A stretch of DNA of 64,000 nt from Sanderia malayensis (taxonomy: Eukaryota > Cnidaria > Scyphozoa > Semaeostomeae > Pelagiidae), in contig RQOL01000443.1 of assembly GCA_013076295.1 (NCBI GenBank), forward strand, positions 59,055-123,054, read 5' to 3'. Shown one piece after another: positions 1 to 13,898 of this stretch. The first letter of the stretch is position 1. Every line of letters begins with the position of its first letter. Made by a program: the position numbers and the translations under genes. The notes under the pieces are model-generated. The model was not told the origin of the DNA. It saw only the letters and a program-made list of their open reading frames with translations, and did not search any database.

Positions 1-3000
1 TCATTTCAATCGTCATTTCAGCTAAAACATAATAAAGTAGACCTTTTTTTACATGTTTTTAGTGATAATTACTTCTATTCCCACAATTTACAATGAATCC
101 GATATTAAAATTAATTCCCACGATTTTCAAATGAACCCTAATTAACCACAACTAAAACTATTTGAAATGCATCTTTGGTTACGTCTTTTCACTGATATTG
201 ACACCCATTCCCTCAATTTACGCATGAATCCAAGTAACTGCAGCAAAAAGGTTATAAAAAACACCCTTATTTACTTGTTTTCAGTGATATTAACATTTAT
301 TCCCACAATTTACACATGAATCCGATATTAACGTTCCTTCCCACAATTTACGCATGAGTCCCCATAACTACTGCTCACACTCCTTAAAATACACCGTTAT
401 TCATTTGTTTTCTGTGATATTAACATTCATTCCCACAGTTTTCACATTAATCCACGTAACCACAGCTAAAACTATATGGAATGCATCTTTGGTTTAGTCT
501 TTTCACTGATATTGACACCCATTCCCAAAATTTACGCCTGAATCCATGTAACTGCAGCTAAAAGGTATTAAAAAACACCCTTATTTATTTGTTGTCAGTG
601 ATATTAACATTCATTCCCACAGTTTACACATGAGCCGATATTAACGTTCATTCCCACACAATACACATGAATCCGATATTAACGTTCCTTCCCACAATTT
701 ATGGATAAATCCCCATAACTACAGTTGACATTCCTTAAAAAACACCATTTTTTACTTGTTTTCAGTGATATTAACTTTTATTCCCACAATTTACACATGA
801 CTCCGATATTAACGTTTCTTCCCACAATTTACGCATGAGTCACTATAACTACCACGCACACTCTTTAAAATACACCCTTATTTATATGTTTTCAGTGATA
901 TTAAGGTTCACTCTCACAAGTTAACACATGAATCCTATAATGACCTTCATTCCCACAATTTACACATGAATTCACGTAATTTCAGCAAAAACATAATAAA
1001 GTACAACTTTATTTACATAATTTTAGTGATAATTATACCTATTCCCACAATTTACAATGAATCTGATATTAAAATAAGTTCCCACAATTTTCAAATGACT
1101 CCACGTAACCACAACTAAAACTTTATGGAATTCATCTTTGGCTACGCTTTTTCGCTGATGATAATGACACTCATTCCAACAGTTTACACATGAATCCGAT
1201 ATTACGTTCCTTCCCACAACTTAGGCATGAATCCCTTATTAATGTTCCTTCCCACAATTTACACATGAATCCACGTAATTTCAGCTAAAACTTAATAAAG
1301 TAGACCTTTTTTTACATGTTTTTAGTGATAATTACTTCTATTCCCACAATTTACAATGAATCCGATATTAAAATTAATTCCCACAATTTTCAAATGAACC
1401 CTAATTAACCACAACTAAAACTATTTGAAATGCATCTTTGGTTACGTCTTTTCACTGATATTGACACCCATTCCCTCAATTTACGCATGAATCCAAGTAA
1501 CTGCAGCTAAAAGGTATTAAAAAGCTCCCTTATTTACTTGTTTTCAGTGATATTAACATTTATTCCCACAATTTCCACATGAATCCGATATTAACGTTCC
1601 TTCCCACAATTTACGCATGAGTCCCCATAACTACTGCTCACACTCCTTAAAATACACCGTTATTCATTTGTTTTCAGTGATATTAACAATCATTCCCACA
1701 GTTTTCACATTAATCCACGTAACCACAGCCAAAACTATATGGAATGCATCTTTGGTTAAGTCTTTTCACTGATATTGACACCCATTCCCAAAATTTACGC
1801 ATGAATCCATGTAACTGCAGCTAAAAGGTATTAAAAAACACCCTTATTTACCTGTTTTTCAGTGATATTAACATTTATTCCCACAATTTACACATGAATC
1901 CGATATTAACGTTCCTTGCCACAATTTACGCATGAGTCACCATAACTACTGCTCACACTCTTTCAAATACACCGTTATTTATATGTTGTCAGTGGTATTA
2001 ACATTCATTCCCACAGTTTACACATGAGCCGATATTAACGTTCATTCCCACACATTATACATGAATCCGATATGAACGTTCCTTCCCACAATTTATGGAT
2101 AAATCCCCATAACTACAGTTCACATTCCTTAAAAAACACCAATTTTTACTTGTTTTCAGTGATATTAACTTTTATTCCCACAATTTACACATGAATCCAC
2201 GTAATTTCAGCTAAAACTTAATAAAGTAGACCTTTTTTTACATGTTTTTAGTGATAATTACATCTATTCCCACAATTTACAATGAATCCGATATTAAAAT
2301 TAATTCCCACGATTTTCAAATGAACCCACGTAACCACAACTAAAACTATTTGAAATGCATCTTTGCTTACGTCTTTTCACTGATATTGACACCCATTCCC
2401 ACAATTTACGCATGAATCCAAGTTACTCCAGCTAAAAGGTATTAAAAAGCTCCCTTATTTACTTGTTTTCAGTGATATTAACATTTATTCCCACAATTTC
2501 CACATGAATCCGATATTAACGTTCCTTCCCACAATTTACGCATGAGTCCCCATAACTACTGCTCATACTCCTTAAAATAAATCGTTATTCATTTGTTTTC
2601 ACTGATATTAACATTCATTCCCACAGTTTTCAAATTAATCCACGTAACCACAGCTAAAACTATATGGAATGCATCTTTGGTTAAGTCTTTTCACTGATAT
2701 TGACACCCATTCCCAAAATTTACGCATGAATCCATGTAACTGCAGCTAAAAGGTATTAAAAAACACCCTTATTTCCCTGTTTTTCAGTGATATTAACATT
2801 TATTCCCACAATTTACACATGAATCCGATATTAACGTTCCTTGCCACAATTTACGCATGAGTCACCATAACTACTGCTCACACTCTTTAAAATACACCGT
2901 TATTTATATGTTGTCAGTGGTATTAACATTCATTCCCACAGTTTACACATGAGCCAATATTAACGTTCATTCCCACAATTTACACATGAATCTGATATGA

Positions 3001-3941
3001 ACGTTCCTTCCCACAATTTATGCAGAAATCCCCATAACTACTGCTCACACTCTTTAAAATACACGGTTATTTATTTGTTTTCAGTGATATTAACATTGAT
3101 TCCCACAATTTAAACATGAACCGATATTAACGTTCATTCCCACACATTACACATGAATCCGATATGAACGTTCCTTCCCACAATTTATGCAGAAATCCCC
3201 ATAACTACTGCTCACACTTTTAAAATACACGGTTATTTATTTGTTTTCAGTGATATTAACATTCATTCCCACAATTTAAACATGAACCGATATTAACGTT
3301 CATTCCCACACATTACACATGAATCCGATATGAACGTTCCTTCCCACAATTTATGGATAAATCCCCATAACTACAGTTCACATTCCTTAAAAAACACCAT
3401 TTTTTACTTGTTTTCAGTGATATTAACTTTTATTCCCACAATTACACATGAATCCGATATTAACGTTTCTTCCCACAATTTACGCATGAGTCCCCATAAC
3501 TACCGCTCACACTCTTTAAAATACACCGTTATTTATATGTTTTCAGTGATATTAACGTTCACTCCCACAAGTTAACACATGAATCCTGTAATGTCCTTCA
3601 TTCCCACAATTTACACATGAATCCACGTAATTTCAGCAAAAACATCATAAAGTACAACTTTATTTACATGTTTTCAATCATAATTACATCTCTTCCCACA
3701 ATTTACAATGAATCCGATATTAAAATTAATTCCCACAATTTTCAAATGACTCCACGTAACAACAACTAAAGCTTTATGGAATTCATCTTTGGTTACCCTT
3801 TTTCACTGATGATAATGACACTCATTCCAACAGTTTACACATGAATCCGATATTACCGTTCCTTCCCACAACTTACGCATGAATCCCATAATAACGTTCA
3901 CTCCCACAATTTACACATGAGTCCACGTAATTTACACATGA
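1..3941 (+). repeat. Satellite A array, forward orientation (outer left block)
   Basis: Tandem modules begin with GTGATATTAACATTCATTCC and carry CCCACAATTTACACATGAAT, ending in a T-rich tail such as TTATTTACTTGTTTTCA. Modules counted by hand are 92, about 130 and about 168 bp, differing by whole 38-bp steps. The first ~1.9 kb recurs at 5302 and again at ~8406. No gene is visible. Short open frames here, such as the reverse frame 1023-1217, recur wherever the satellite recurs and are by-products of it. The right-arm counterpart of everything before 3872 lies outside the window. Confidence 0.95.
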
Positions 3942-4790
3942 GATGATCATCAGCTCTTCAAGTCCTTTCATCCAATTTTTTAAGCTAATATCCTAACAAA
4001 AGGTATTGACAGCTGCCTCTCCATTGTATCAAACTGGATGAGCACCAATTTTCTTAAATTAAACAAAACTAAGACAAAAATTTTACTTCTAGGCCCCGAG
4101 GCTGTACGCTTTAATATCAAAATCAATGGAATCATAGACGATGGCAAATCCATTAGGTTCGTTGAACATGCTAGAAATCTTGGGGTTGTTATGGATCAAA
4201 GTCTTGAATTTGAGCAACACATAAATAAGGTTGTTGCTGATTGTTACTCCATTCTACGCAACATCGCTAAAATAAAATGTTTTTTACCCAAGGAATTTCC
4301 TAATACATTAATAACATCACTTGTTTCATCAAAGCTAGATTATTGCAATTCACTTCTTTTCAATGTAAATTCAAAGCTCATTAAAAGACTTCAGTCGGTC
4401 CAAAATACAGCTATTCGAATTGTATTCAATAGGCGGAAATTTGATAGGAAGCCCCTTTCCCCATTGTTTAATGAGCTCTATTGGTTACCTGTGCGCGAGA
4501 GAATACTTTTTAAAACTTCTTTGATTGTACATCACTGTGTTTGGGGTTGTGCCCCAATATCTCTAAAAAATAAAATTGAGGTCCTCAATGAGCGCACCAT
4601 GCAACTCAAAATTCCAACGTGTAAAACAAAACATGGAGAAAAGGCATTCTCAAGAACAGGTCCAAAAGTATGGAATAGTCTACCATCACATATTAGAGCG
4701 ACTCAAGAAAAAGATGCATTTAAAACTCAGTTGAAATCGTTTTTAATGACAACAAACCTGGCCAATTTTTATAACAAATTACACCTGTAA
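3942..4790 (+). pseudogene. ORF2 C-terminal remnant of LINE-2 (end of reverse transcriptase plus C-terminal domain)
   Basis: The frame opens at Asp-Asp of the F-x-D-D catalytic motif and meets a TAA after HPIF. It reopens in the same frame, and an ATG at 4038 gives a 250-codon stretch to the TAA at 4788-4790. That stretch begins MSTNFLKLNKTKTKILLLGP, the usual post-catalytic RT segment of CR1-like LINEs. It continues with LDYCNSLL and LQSVQNTAIR, then LSPLFNELYWLPVRERILFK and the C-terminal signature FSRTGPKVWNSLPSHIR. Without endonuclease, fingers and most of the palm it cannot be active. The ATG is an internal Met, not a natural start. The inverted copy at 63082-63834 differs by only two residues (Pro/Leu in KEF-x-NTL, Thr/Ala in FSR-x-GPK). 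Confidence 0.9.
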
Positions 4791-5000
4791 ATATGTAAAT
4801 ATTTAGACAAAGCGTTTTTACCTTGTTTTTAATATCTTAAAATAAAAATAGTAGCTAAATAAAACGATGATACTAATTGTTTTATTGAATTTTAATTGAA
4901 AATTGTTTCATACGTTGTTCACAGTTGAGCAAGCTGTACATAACAGGATTATGTCAGTAGAAAACTGTGGGTAAAATTTACTTCATTACTTCATTACTTC
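3942..5000 (+). mobile_element. LINE-2: 5'-truncated CR1/Jockey-superfamily LINE, left copy
   Basis: Non-satellite sequence interrupts the array. It starts at the Asp-Asp of a reverse transcriptase catalytic motif (DDHQLFKSFHP) and runs through the ORF2 C-terminus and about 210 bp of 3' UTR. It ends in an 8-bp microsatellite, ACTTCATT repeated, at 4980-5000. 5' truncation and a short-repeat 3' tail are typical of CR1-like elements. The satellite resumes with AATTTCAAC, and the same AATTT precedes the insertion near 3929-3933, so a target-site duplication of about 5 bp is possible but not certain. A near-identical copy lies inverted at 62872-63930. Confidence 0.9.
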
Positions 5001-5301
5001 AATTTCAACTAAAACAAATTAAATTGCACCTATATTTACTTGTTCTTAGTGATAATAAGAAATATTACCACATTTTACAATGAATCCGATACTAAAATTA
5101 ATTCTCACGATTTTCAAATGAATCCACGTAACCACAACTAAAACTATATGGAATGCATCTTTGGTTACGTCTTTTCATTGATATTGATACCCATTCCCAC
5201 AATTTACACTTGAATCCATGTTACGGCAGCTAAAAGGTATTAAAATACACCCCTATTTACCTGTTCTCCGTGATATTAACATTCATTCCCACAATTTCAT
5301 T

Positions 5302-7190
5302 TCATTTCAATCGTCATTTCAGCTAAAACATAATAAAGTAGACCTTTTTTACATGTTTTTAGTGATAATTACTTCTATTCCCACAATTTACAATGAATCC
5401 GATATTAAAATTAATTCCCACGATTTTCAAATGAACCCTAATTAACCACAACTAAAACTATTTGAAATGCATCTTTGGTTACGTCTTTTCACTGATATTG
5501 ACACCCATTCCCTCAATTTACGCATGAATCCAAGTAACTGCAGCAAAAAGGTTATAAAAAACACCCTTATTTACTTGTTTTCAGTGATATTAACATTTAT
5601 TCCCACAATTTACACATGAATCCGATATTAACGTTCCTTCCCACAATTTACGCATGAGTCCCCATAACTACTGCTCACACTCCTTAAAATACACCGTTAT
5701 TCATTTGTTTTCTGTGATATTAACATTCATTCCCACAGTTTTCACATTAATCCACGTAACCACAGCTAAAACTATATGGAATGCATCTTTGGTTTAGTCT
5801 TTTCACTGATATTGACACCCATTTCCAAAATTTACGCCTGAATCCATGTAACTGCAGCTAAAAGGTATTAAAAAACACCCTTATTTATTTGTTATCAGTG
5901 ATATTAACATTCATTCCCACAGTTTACACATGAGCCGATATTAACGTTCATTCCCACACAATACACATGAATCCGATATGAACGTTCCTTCCCACAATTT
6001 ATGGATAAATCCCCATAACTACAGTTCACATTCCTTAAAAAACACCATTTTTTACTTGTTTTCAGTGATATTAACTTTTATTCCCACAATTTACACATGA
6101 CTCCGATATTAACGTTTCTTCCCACAATTTACGCATGAGTCACTATAACTACGACTCACACTCTTTAAAATACACCCTTATTTATATGTTTTCAGTGATA
6201 TTAAGGTTCACTCTCACAAGTTAACACATGAATCCTATAATGACCTTCATTCCCACAATTTACACATGAATTCACGTAATTTCAGCAAAAACATAATAAA
6301 GTACAACTTTATTTACATAATTTTAGTGAAAATTATACCTATTCCCACAATTTACAATGAATGCGATATTAAAATAAGTTCCCACAATTTTCAAATGACT
6401 CCACGTAACCACAACTAAAACTTTATGGAATTCATCTTTGGCTACGCTTTTTCGCTGATGATAATGACACTCATTCCAACAGTTTACACATGAATCCGAT
6501 ATTACGTTCCTTCCCACAACTTAGGCATGAATCCCTTATTAATGTTCCTTCCCACAATTTACACATGAATCCACGTAATTTCAGCTAAAACTTAATAAAG
6601 TAGACCTTTTTTTACATGTTTTTAGTGATAATTACTTCTATTCCCACAATTTACAATGAATCCGATATTAAAATTAATTCCCACAATTTTCAAATGAACC
6701 CTAATTAACCACAACTAAAACTATTTGAAATGCATCTTTGGTTACGTCTTTTCACTGATATTGACACCCATTCCCTCAATTTACGCATGAATCCAAGTAA
6801 CTGCAGCTAAAAGGTATTAAAAAGCTCCCTTATTTACTTGTTTTCAGTGATATTAACATTTATTCCCACAATTTCCACATGAATCCGATATTAACGTTCC
6901 TTCCCACAATTTACGCATGAGTCCCCATAACTACTGCTCACACTCCTTAAAATACACCGTTATTCATTTGTTTTCAGTGATATTAACAATCATTCCCACA
7001 GATTTCAAATTAATCCACATAACCACAGCCAAAACTATATGGAATGCATCTTTGGTTAAGTCTTTTCACTGATATTGACACCCATTCCCAAAATTTACGC
7101 ATGAATCCATGTAACTGCAGCTAAAAGGTATTAAAAAACACCCTTATTTACCTGTTTTTCAGTGATATTAACATTTATTCCCACAATTTA
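5302..7190 (+). repeat. 1.9-kb satellite segment, copy 2
   Basis: This segment matches 1-~1890 almost base for base, offset about 5301. It matches ~8406-10280 at offset 3088. The three copies share rare variants, for example AACCCTAATTAACC, AAGGTTATAAAAAACACC and AATTCATCTTTGGCTACGC. Copies 2 and 3 also share a private A in GTGAAAATTATACC, where copy 1 reads GTGATAATT. Copies 2 and 3 are therefore the younger pair. Confidence 0.85.
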
Positions 7191-8405
7191 CACATGAATC
7201 CGATATGAACGTTCCTTCCCACAATTTATGGATAAATCCCCATAACTACAGTTAACATTCCTTAAAAACACCATTTTTTACTTGTTTTCAGTGATATTAA
7301 CTTTTATTCCCACAATTTACACGTGAATCCACGTAATTTCAGCTAAAACTTAATAAAGTAGACCTTTTTTTACATGTTTTTAGTGATAATTACATCTATT
7401 CCCACAATTTACAATGAATCCGATATTAAAATTAATTCCCACGATTTTCAAATGAACCCACGTAACCACAACTAAAACTATTTGAAATGCATCTTTGCTT
7501 ACGTCTTTTCACTGATATTGACACCCATTCCCACAATTTACGCATGAATCCAAGTAACTGCAGCAAAAAGGTTATAAAAAACACCCTTATTTACTTGTTT
7601 TCAGTGATATTAACATTTATTCCCACAATTTACACATGAATCCGATATTAACGTTCCTTCCCACAATTTACGCATGAGTCCCCATAACTACTGCTCACAC
7701 TCCTTAAAATACACCGTTATTCATTTGTTTTCAGTGATATTAACAATCATTCCCACAGATTTCAAATTAATCCACATAACCACAGCCAAAACTATATGGA
7801 ATGCATCTTTGGTTAAGTCTTTTCACTGATATTGACACCCATTCCCAAAATTTACGCATGAATCCATGTAACTGCAGCTAAAAGGTATTAAAAAACACCC
7901 TTATTTACCTGTTTTTCAGTGATATTAACATTTATTCCCACAATTTACACATGAATCCGATATGAACGTTCCTTCCCACAATTTATGGATAAATCCCCAT
8001 AACTACAGTTAACATTCCTTAAAAAACCATTTTTTACTTGTTTTCAGTGATATTAACTTTTATTCCCACAATTTACACGTGAATCCACGTAATTTCAGCT
8101 AAAACTTAATAAAGTAGACCTTTTTTTACATGTTTTTAGTGATAATTACATCTATTCCCACAATTTACAATGAATCCGATATTAAAATTAATTCCCACGA
8201 TTTTCAAATGAACCCACGTAACCACAACTAAAACTATTTGAAATGCATCTTTGCTTACGTCTTTTCACTGATATTGACACCCATTCCCACAATTTACGCA
8301 TGAATCCAAGTAACTGCAGCAAAAAGGTTATAAAAAACACCATTTTACTTGTTTTCAGTGATATTAACTTTTATTCCCACAATTTACACGTGAATCCACG
8401 TAATT

Positions 8406-10280
8406 TCAGCTAAAACTTAATAAAGTAGACCTTTTTTTACATGTTTTTAGTGATAATTACTTCTATTCCCACAATTTACAATGAATCCGATATTAAAATT
8501 AATTCCCACGATTTTCAAATGAACCCTAATTAACCACAACTAAAACTATTTGAAATGCATCTTTGGTTACGTCTTTTCACTGATATTGACACCCATTCCC
8601 TCAATTTACGCATGAATCCAAGTAACTGCAGCAAAAAGGTTATAAAAAACACCCTTATTTACTTGTTTTCAGTGATATTAACATTTATTCCCACAATTTA
8701 CACATGAATCCGATATTAACGTTCCTTCCCACAATTTACGCATGAGTCCCCATAACTACTGCTCACACTCCTTAAAATACACCGTTATTCATTTGTTTTC
8801 TGTGATATTAACATTCATTCCCACAGTTTTCACATTAATCCACGTAACCACAGCTAAAACTATATGGAATGCATCTTTGGTTTAGTCTTTTCACTGATAT
8901 TGACACCCATTTCCAAAATTTACGCCTGAATCCATGTAACTGCAGCTAAAAGGTATTAAAAAACACCCTTATTTATTTGTTGTCAGTGATATTAACATTC
9001 ATTCCCACAGTTTACACATGAGCCGATATTAACGTTCATTCCCACACAATACACATGAATCCGATATGAACGTTCCTTCCCACAATTTATGGATAAATCC
9101 CCATAACTACAGTTCACATTCCTTAAAAAACACCCTTTTTTACTTGTTTTCAGTGATATTAACTTTAATTCCCACAATTTACACATGACTCCGATATTAA
9201 CGTTTCTTCCCACAATTTACGCATGAGTCACTATAACTACGACTCACACTCTTTAAAATACACCCTTATTTATATGTTTTCAGTGATATTAAGGTTCACT
9301 CTCACAAGTTAACACATGAATCCTATAATGACCTTCATTCCCACAATTTACACATGAATTCACGTAATTTCAGCAAAAACATAATAAAGTACAACTTTAT
9401 TTACATAATTTTAGTGAAAATTATACCTATTCCCACAATTTACAATGAATGCGATATTAAAATAAGTTCCCACAATTTTCAAATGACTCCACGTAACCAC
9501 AACTAAAACTTTATGGAATTCATCTTTGGCTACGCTTTTTCGCTGATGATAATGACACTCATTCCAACAGTTTACACATGAATCCGATATTACGTTCCTT
9601 CCCACAACTTAGGCATGAATCCCTTATTAATGTTCCTTCCCACAATTTACACATGAATCCACGTAATTTCAGCTAAAACTTAATAAAGTAGACCTTTTTT
9701 TACATGTTTTTAGTGATAATTACTTCTATTCCCACAATTTACAATGAATCCGATATTAAAATTAATTCCCACAATTTTCAAATGAACCCTAATTAACCAC
9801 AACTAAAACTATTTGAAATGCATCTTTGGTTACGTCTTTTCACTGATATTGACACCCATTCCCTCAATTTACGCATGAATCCAAGTAACTGCAGCTAAAA
9901 GGTATTAAAAAGCTCCCTTATTTACTTGTTTTCAGTGATATTAACATTTATTCCCACAATTTCCACATGAATCCGATATTAACGTTCCTTCCCACAATTT
10001 ACGCATGAGTCCCCATAACTACTGCTCACACTCCTTAAAATACACCGTTATTCATGTGTTTTCAGTGATATTAACAATCATTCCCACAGATTTCAAATTA
10101 ATCCACATAACCACAGCCAAAACTATATGGAATGCATCTTTGGTTAAGTCTTTTCACTGATATTGACACCCATTCCCAAAATTTACGCATGAATCCATGT
10201 AACTGCAGCTAAAAGGTATTAAAAAACACCCTTATTTACCTGTTTTTCAGTGATATTAACATTTATTCCCACAATTTACA
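8406..10280 (+). repeat. 1.9-kb satellite segment, copy 3
   Basis: Copy of 5318-7190 at a constant offset of 3088 bp. It enters from a different module: ATCCACGTAATTTCAGC upstream, in place of TTTCAATCGTCATTTCAGC. The duplication junction therefore lies at the shared TTTCAGCTAAAAC. Confidence 0.85.
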
Positions 10281-10620
10281 CATGAATCCGATATTAACGT
10301 TCCTTGCCACAATTTACGCATGAGTCACCATAACTACTGCTCACACTCTTTCAAATACACCGTTATTTATATGTTGTCAGTGGTATTAACATTCATTCCC
10401 ACAGTTTACACATGAGCCGATATTAACGTTCATTCCCACAATTTACACATGAATCCGATATGAACGTTCCTTCCCACAATTTATGCAGAAATCCCCATAA
10501 CTACTGCTCACACTCTTTAAAATACACGGTTATTTATTTGTTTTCAGTGATATTAACATTCATTCCCACAATTTAAACATGAACCGATATTAACGTTCAT
10601 TCCCACACATTACACATGAA

Positions 10621-12825
10621 TCCGATATGAACGTTCCTTCCCACAATTTATGCAGAAATCCCCATAACTACTGCTCACACTCTTTAAAATACACGGTTAT
10701 TTATTTGTTTTCAGTGATATTAACATTCATTCCCACAATTTAAACATGAACCGATATTAACGTTCATTCCCACACATTACACATGAATCCGATATGAACG
10801 TTCCTTCCCACAATTTATGGATAAATCCCCATAACTACAGTTAACATTCCTTAAAAACACCATTTTTTACTTGTTTTCAGTGATATTAACTTTTATTCCT
10901 ACAATTTACACGTGAATCCACGTAATTTCAGCTAAAACTTAATAAAGTAGACCTTTTTTTACATGTTTTTAGTGATAATTACATTTATTCCCACAATTTA
11001 CAATGAATCCGATATTAAAATTAATTCCCACGATTTTCAAATGAACCCATGTAACCACAACTAAAACTATTTGAAATGCATCTTTGCTTACGTCTTTTCA
11101 CTGATATTGACACCCATTCCCACAATTTACGCATGAATCCAAGTAACTCCAGCTAAAAGGTATTAAAAAGCTCCCTTATTTACTTGTTTTCAGTGATATT
11201 AACATTTATTCCCACAATTTCCACATGAATCCGATATTAACGTTCCTTCCCACAATTTACGCATGAGTCCCCATAACTACTGCTCACACTCCTTAAAATA
11301 CACCGTTATTCATTTGTTTTCAGTGATATTAACAATCATTCCCACAGTTTTCAAATTAATCCACGTAACCACAGCTAAAACTATATGGAATGCATCTTTG
11401 GTTAAGTCTTTTCACTGATATTGACACCCATTCCCAAAATTTACGCATGAATCCATGTAACTGCAGCTAAAAGGTATTAAAAAACACCCTTATTTACCTG
11501 TTTTTCAGTGATATTAACATTTATTCACACAATTTACACATGAATCCAATATTAACATTCCTTGCCACAATTTACGCATGAGTCACCATAACTACTGCTC
11601 ACACTCTTTAAAATACACGGTTATTTATATGTTGTCAGTGGTATTAGCATTCATTCCCACAGTTTACACATGAGCCGATATTAACGTTCATTCCCACACA
11701 TTACACATGAATCCGATATGAACGTTCCTTCCCACAATTTATGCAGAAATCCCCATAACTACTGCTCACACTCTTTAAAATACACGGTTATTTATTTGTT
11801 TTCAGTGATATTAACATTCATTCCCACAATTTAAACATGAACCGATATTAACGTTCATTCCCACACATTACACATGAATCCGATATGAACGTTCCTTCCC
11901 ACAATTTATGGATAAATCCCCATAACTACAGTTAACATTCCTTAAAAACACCATTTTTTACTTGTTTTCAGTGATATTAACTTTTATTCCTACAATTTAC
12001 ACGTGAATCCACGTAATTTCAGCTAAAACTTAATAAAGTAGACCTTTTTTTACATGTTTTTAGTGATAATTACATTTATTCCCACAATTTACAATGAATC
12101 CGATATTAAAATTAATTCCCACGATTTTCAAATGAACCCATGTAACCACAACTAAAACTATTTGAAATGCATCTTTGCTTACGTCTTTTCACTGATATTG
12201 ACACCCATTCCCACAATTTACGCATGAATCCAAGTAACTCCAGCTAAAAGGTATTAAAAAGCTCCCTTATTTACTTGTTTTCAGTGATATTAACATTTAT
12301 TCCCACAATTTCCACATGAATCCGATATTAACGTTCCTTCCCACAATTTACGCATGAGTCCCCATAACTACTGCTCACACTCCTTAAAATACACCGTTAT
12401 TCATTTGTTTTCAGTGATATTAACAATCATTCCCACAGTTTTCAAATTAATCCACGTAACCACAGCTAAAACTATATGGAATGCATCTTTGGTTAAGTCT
12501 TTTCACTGATATTGACACCCATTCCCAAAATTTACGCATGAATCCATGTAACTGCAGCTAAAAGGTATTAAAAAACACCCTTATTTACCTGTTTTTCAGT
12601 GATATTAACATTTATTCACACAATTTACACATGAATCCAATATTAACATTCCTTGCCACAATTTACGCATGAGTCACCATAACTACTGCTCACACTCTTT
12701 AAAATACACGGTTATTTATATGTTGTCAGTGGTATTAGCATTCATTCCCACAGTTTACACATGAGCCGATATTAACGTTCATTCCCACACATTACACATG
12801 AATCCGATATGAACGTTCCTTCCCA
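10621..12825 (+). repeat. Tandem duplication of a 1,091-bp satellite segment
   Basis: Copy 1 spans ~10621-11711 and copy 2 ~11712-12825. The offset is 1,091 bp at several landmarks: the rare CCTACAATTTACACGTG at 10898 and 11989, and TCCGATATGAACG at 10621 and 11712. Both copies share private variants (TTTATTCACACAATTTAC, GGTATTAGCATTC). This suggests a recent unequal crossover or an assembly duplication. Confidence 0.85.
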
Positions 12826-13898
12826 CAATTTATGGATAAATCCCCATAACTACAGTTCACATTCCTTAAAAAACACCATTTTTTACTTGTTTTCAGTGAT
12901 ATTAACTTTTATTCCCACAATTTACACATGAATCCACGTAATTTCAGCTAAAACTTAATAAAGTAGACCTTTTTTTACATGTTTTTAGTGATAATTACAT
13001 CTATTCCCACAATTTACAATGAATCCGATATTAAAATTAATTCCCACGATTTTCAAATGAACCCACGTAACCACAACTAAAACTATTTGAAATGCATCCT
13101 TGGTTACGTCTTTTCATTGATATTGATACCCATTCCCACAATTTACACTTGAATCCATGTAACGGCAGCTAAAAGGTATTAAAATACACCCCTATTTACC
13201 TCTTCTCCGTGATATTAACATTCATTCCCACAATTTCATTTCATTTCAATCGTCATTTCAGCTAAAACATAATAAAGTAGACCTTTTTTTACATGTTCTT
13301 AGTGATTATTACTTCTATTCCCACAATTTACAATGAATCCGATACTAAAATTTGTTCTCACGATTTTCAAATGAATCCACGTAACCACAACTAAAACTAT
13401 ATGGAATGCATCTTTGGTTACGTCTTTTCACTGATATTGACACCCATTCCCACAATTTACGCTTGAATCCATGTAACTGCAGCTAAAAAGTATTAAAATA
13501 CACCCCTATTTACTTGTTTTCAATGATAATAACCTTCATTCCCACAATTTACACACGAATCCACGTAAATTCAGCTAAAACATAATAAAGTACAATTATA
13601 TTTACATGTTTTTAGTGATAATTACATCTATTCCCACAATTTACAATGAATCCGATATTATAATTAATTCCCACAATTTTCAAATGAATCCACGTAAGCA
13701 CAGCTAAAACTAATTGGAAGGCATCTTTGGTTACCTCTTTTCACTGATGATATTGTTACTCATTCCCACAATTTACACATGAATCCACGTAGATTCAGCT
13801 AAAACATAATAAAGTACAATTATATTTACATGTTTTTAGTGATAATTACATCTATTCCCACAGTTTACAATGAATCCGATATTATAATTATTTCCCAC

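Larger units (their letters stand above)
5001..13260 (+). repeat. Satellite A array, forward, block with 1.9-kb and 1.1-kb segmental duplications
   Basis: Continuous satellite A with no gene. A distinctive junction, TTTCATTTCAATCGTCATTT, marks 5300-5322 and ~13235-13255. It also occurs at position 1, and once inverted in the right arm near 61690-61715. Large internal duplications are listed separately. Shorter ones include the repeat starting ACGTGAATCCACG at 7321, 8077 and 8388, with spacings of 756 and 311 bp. Confidence 0.93.

Noticed and set aside
1023..1217. Reverse-strand 64-75-codon open frames recurring at 1023, 6323, 9411, 25936, 27791, 29667 and in the right arm at 51293 and 53889
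   Set aside because: They recur only because the satellite segment recurs. The translation follows the 38/92-bp repeat, has no domain and breaks wherever a module changes. Conservation of the frame is explained by recent duplication, not selection.
4038..4790. A host protein-coding gene at 4038-4790 and its mirror at 63082-63834
   Set aside because: Both the in-frame upstream DDHQ motif and the C-terminal signature identify it as a truncated LINE ORF2. The ATG is internal.
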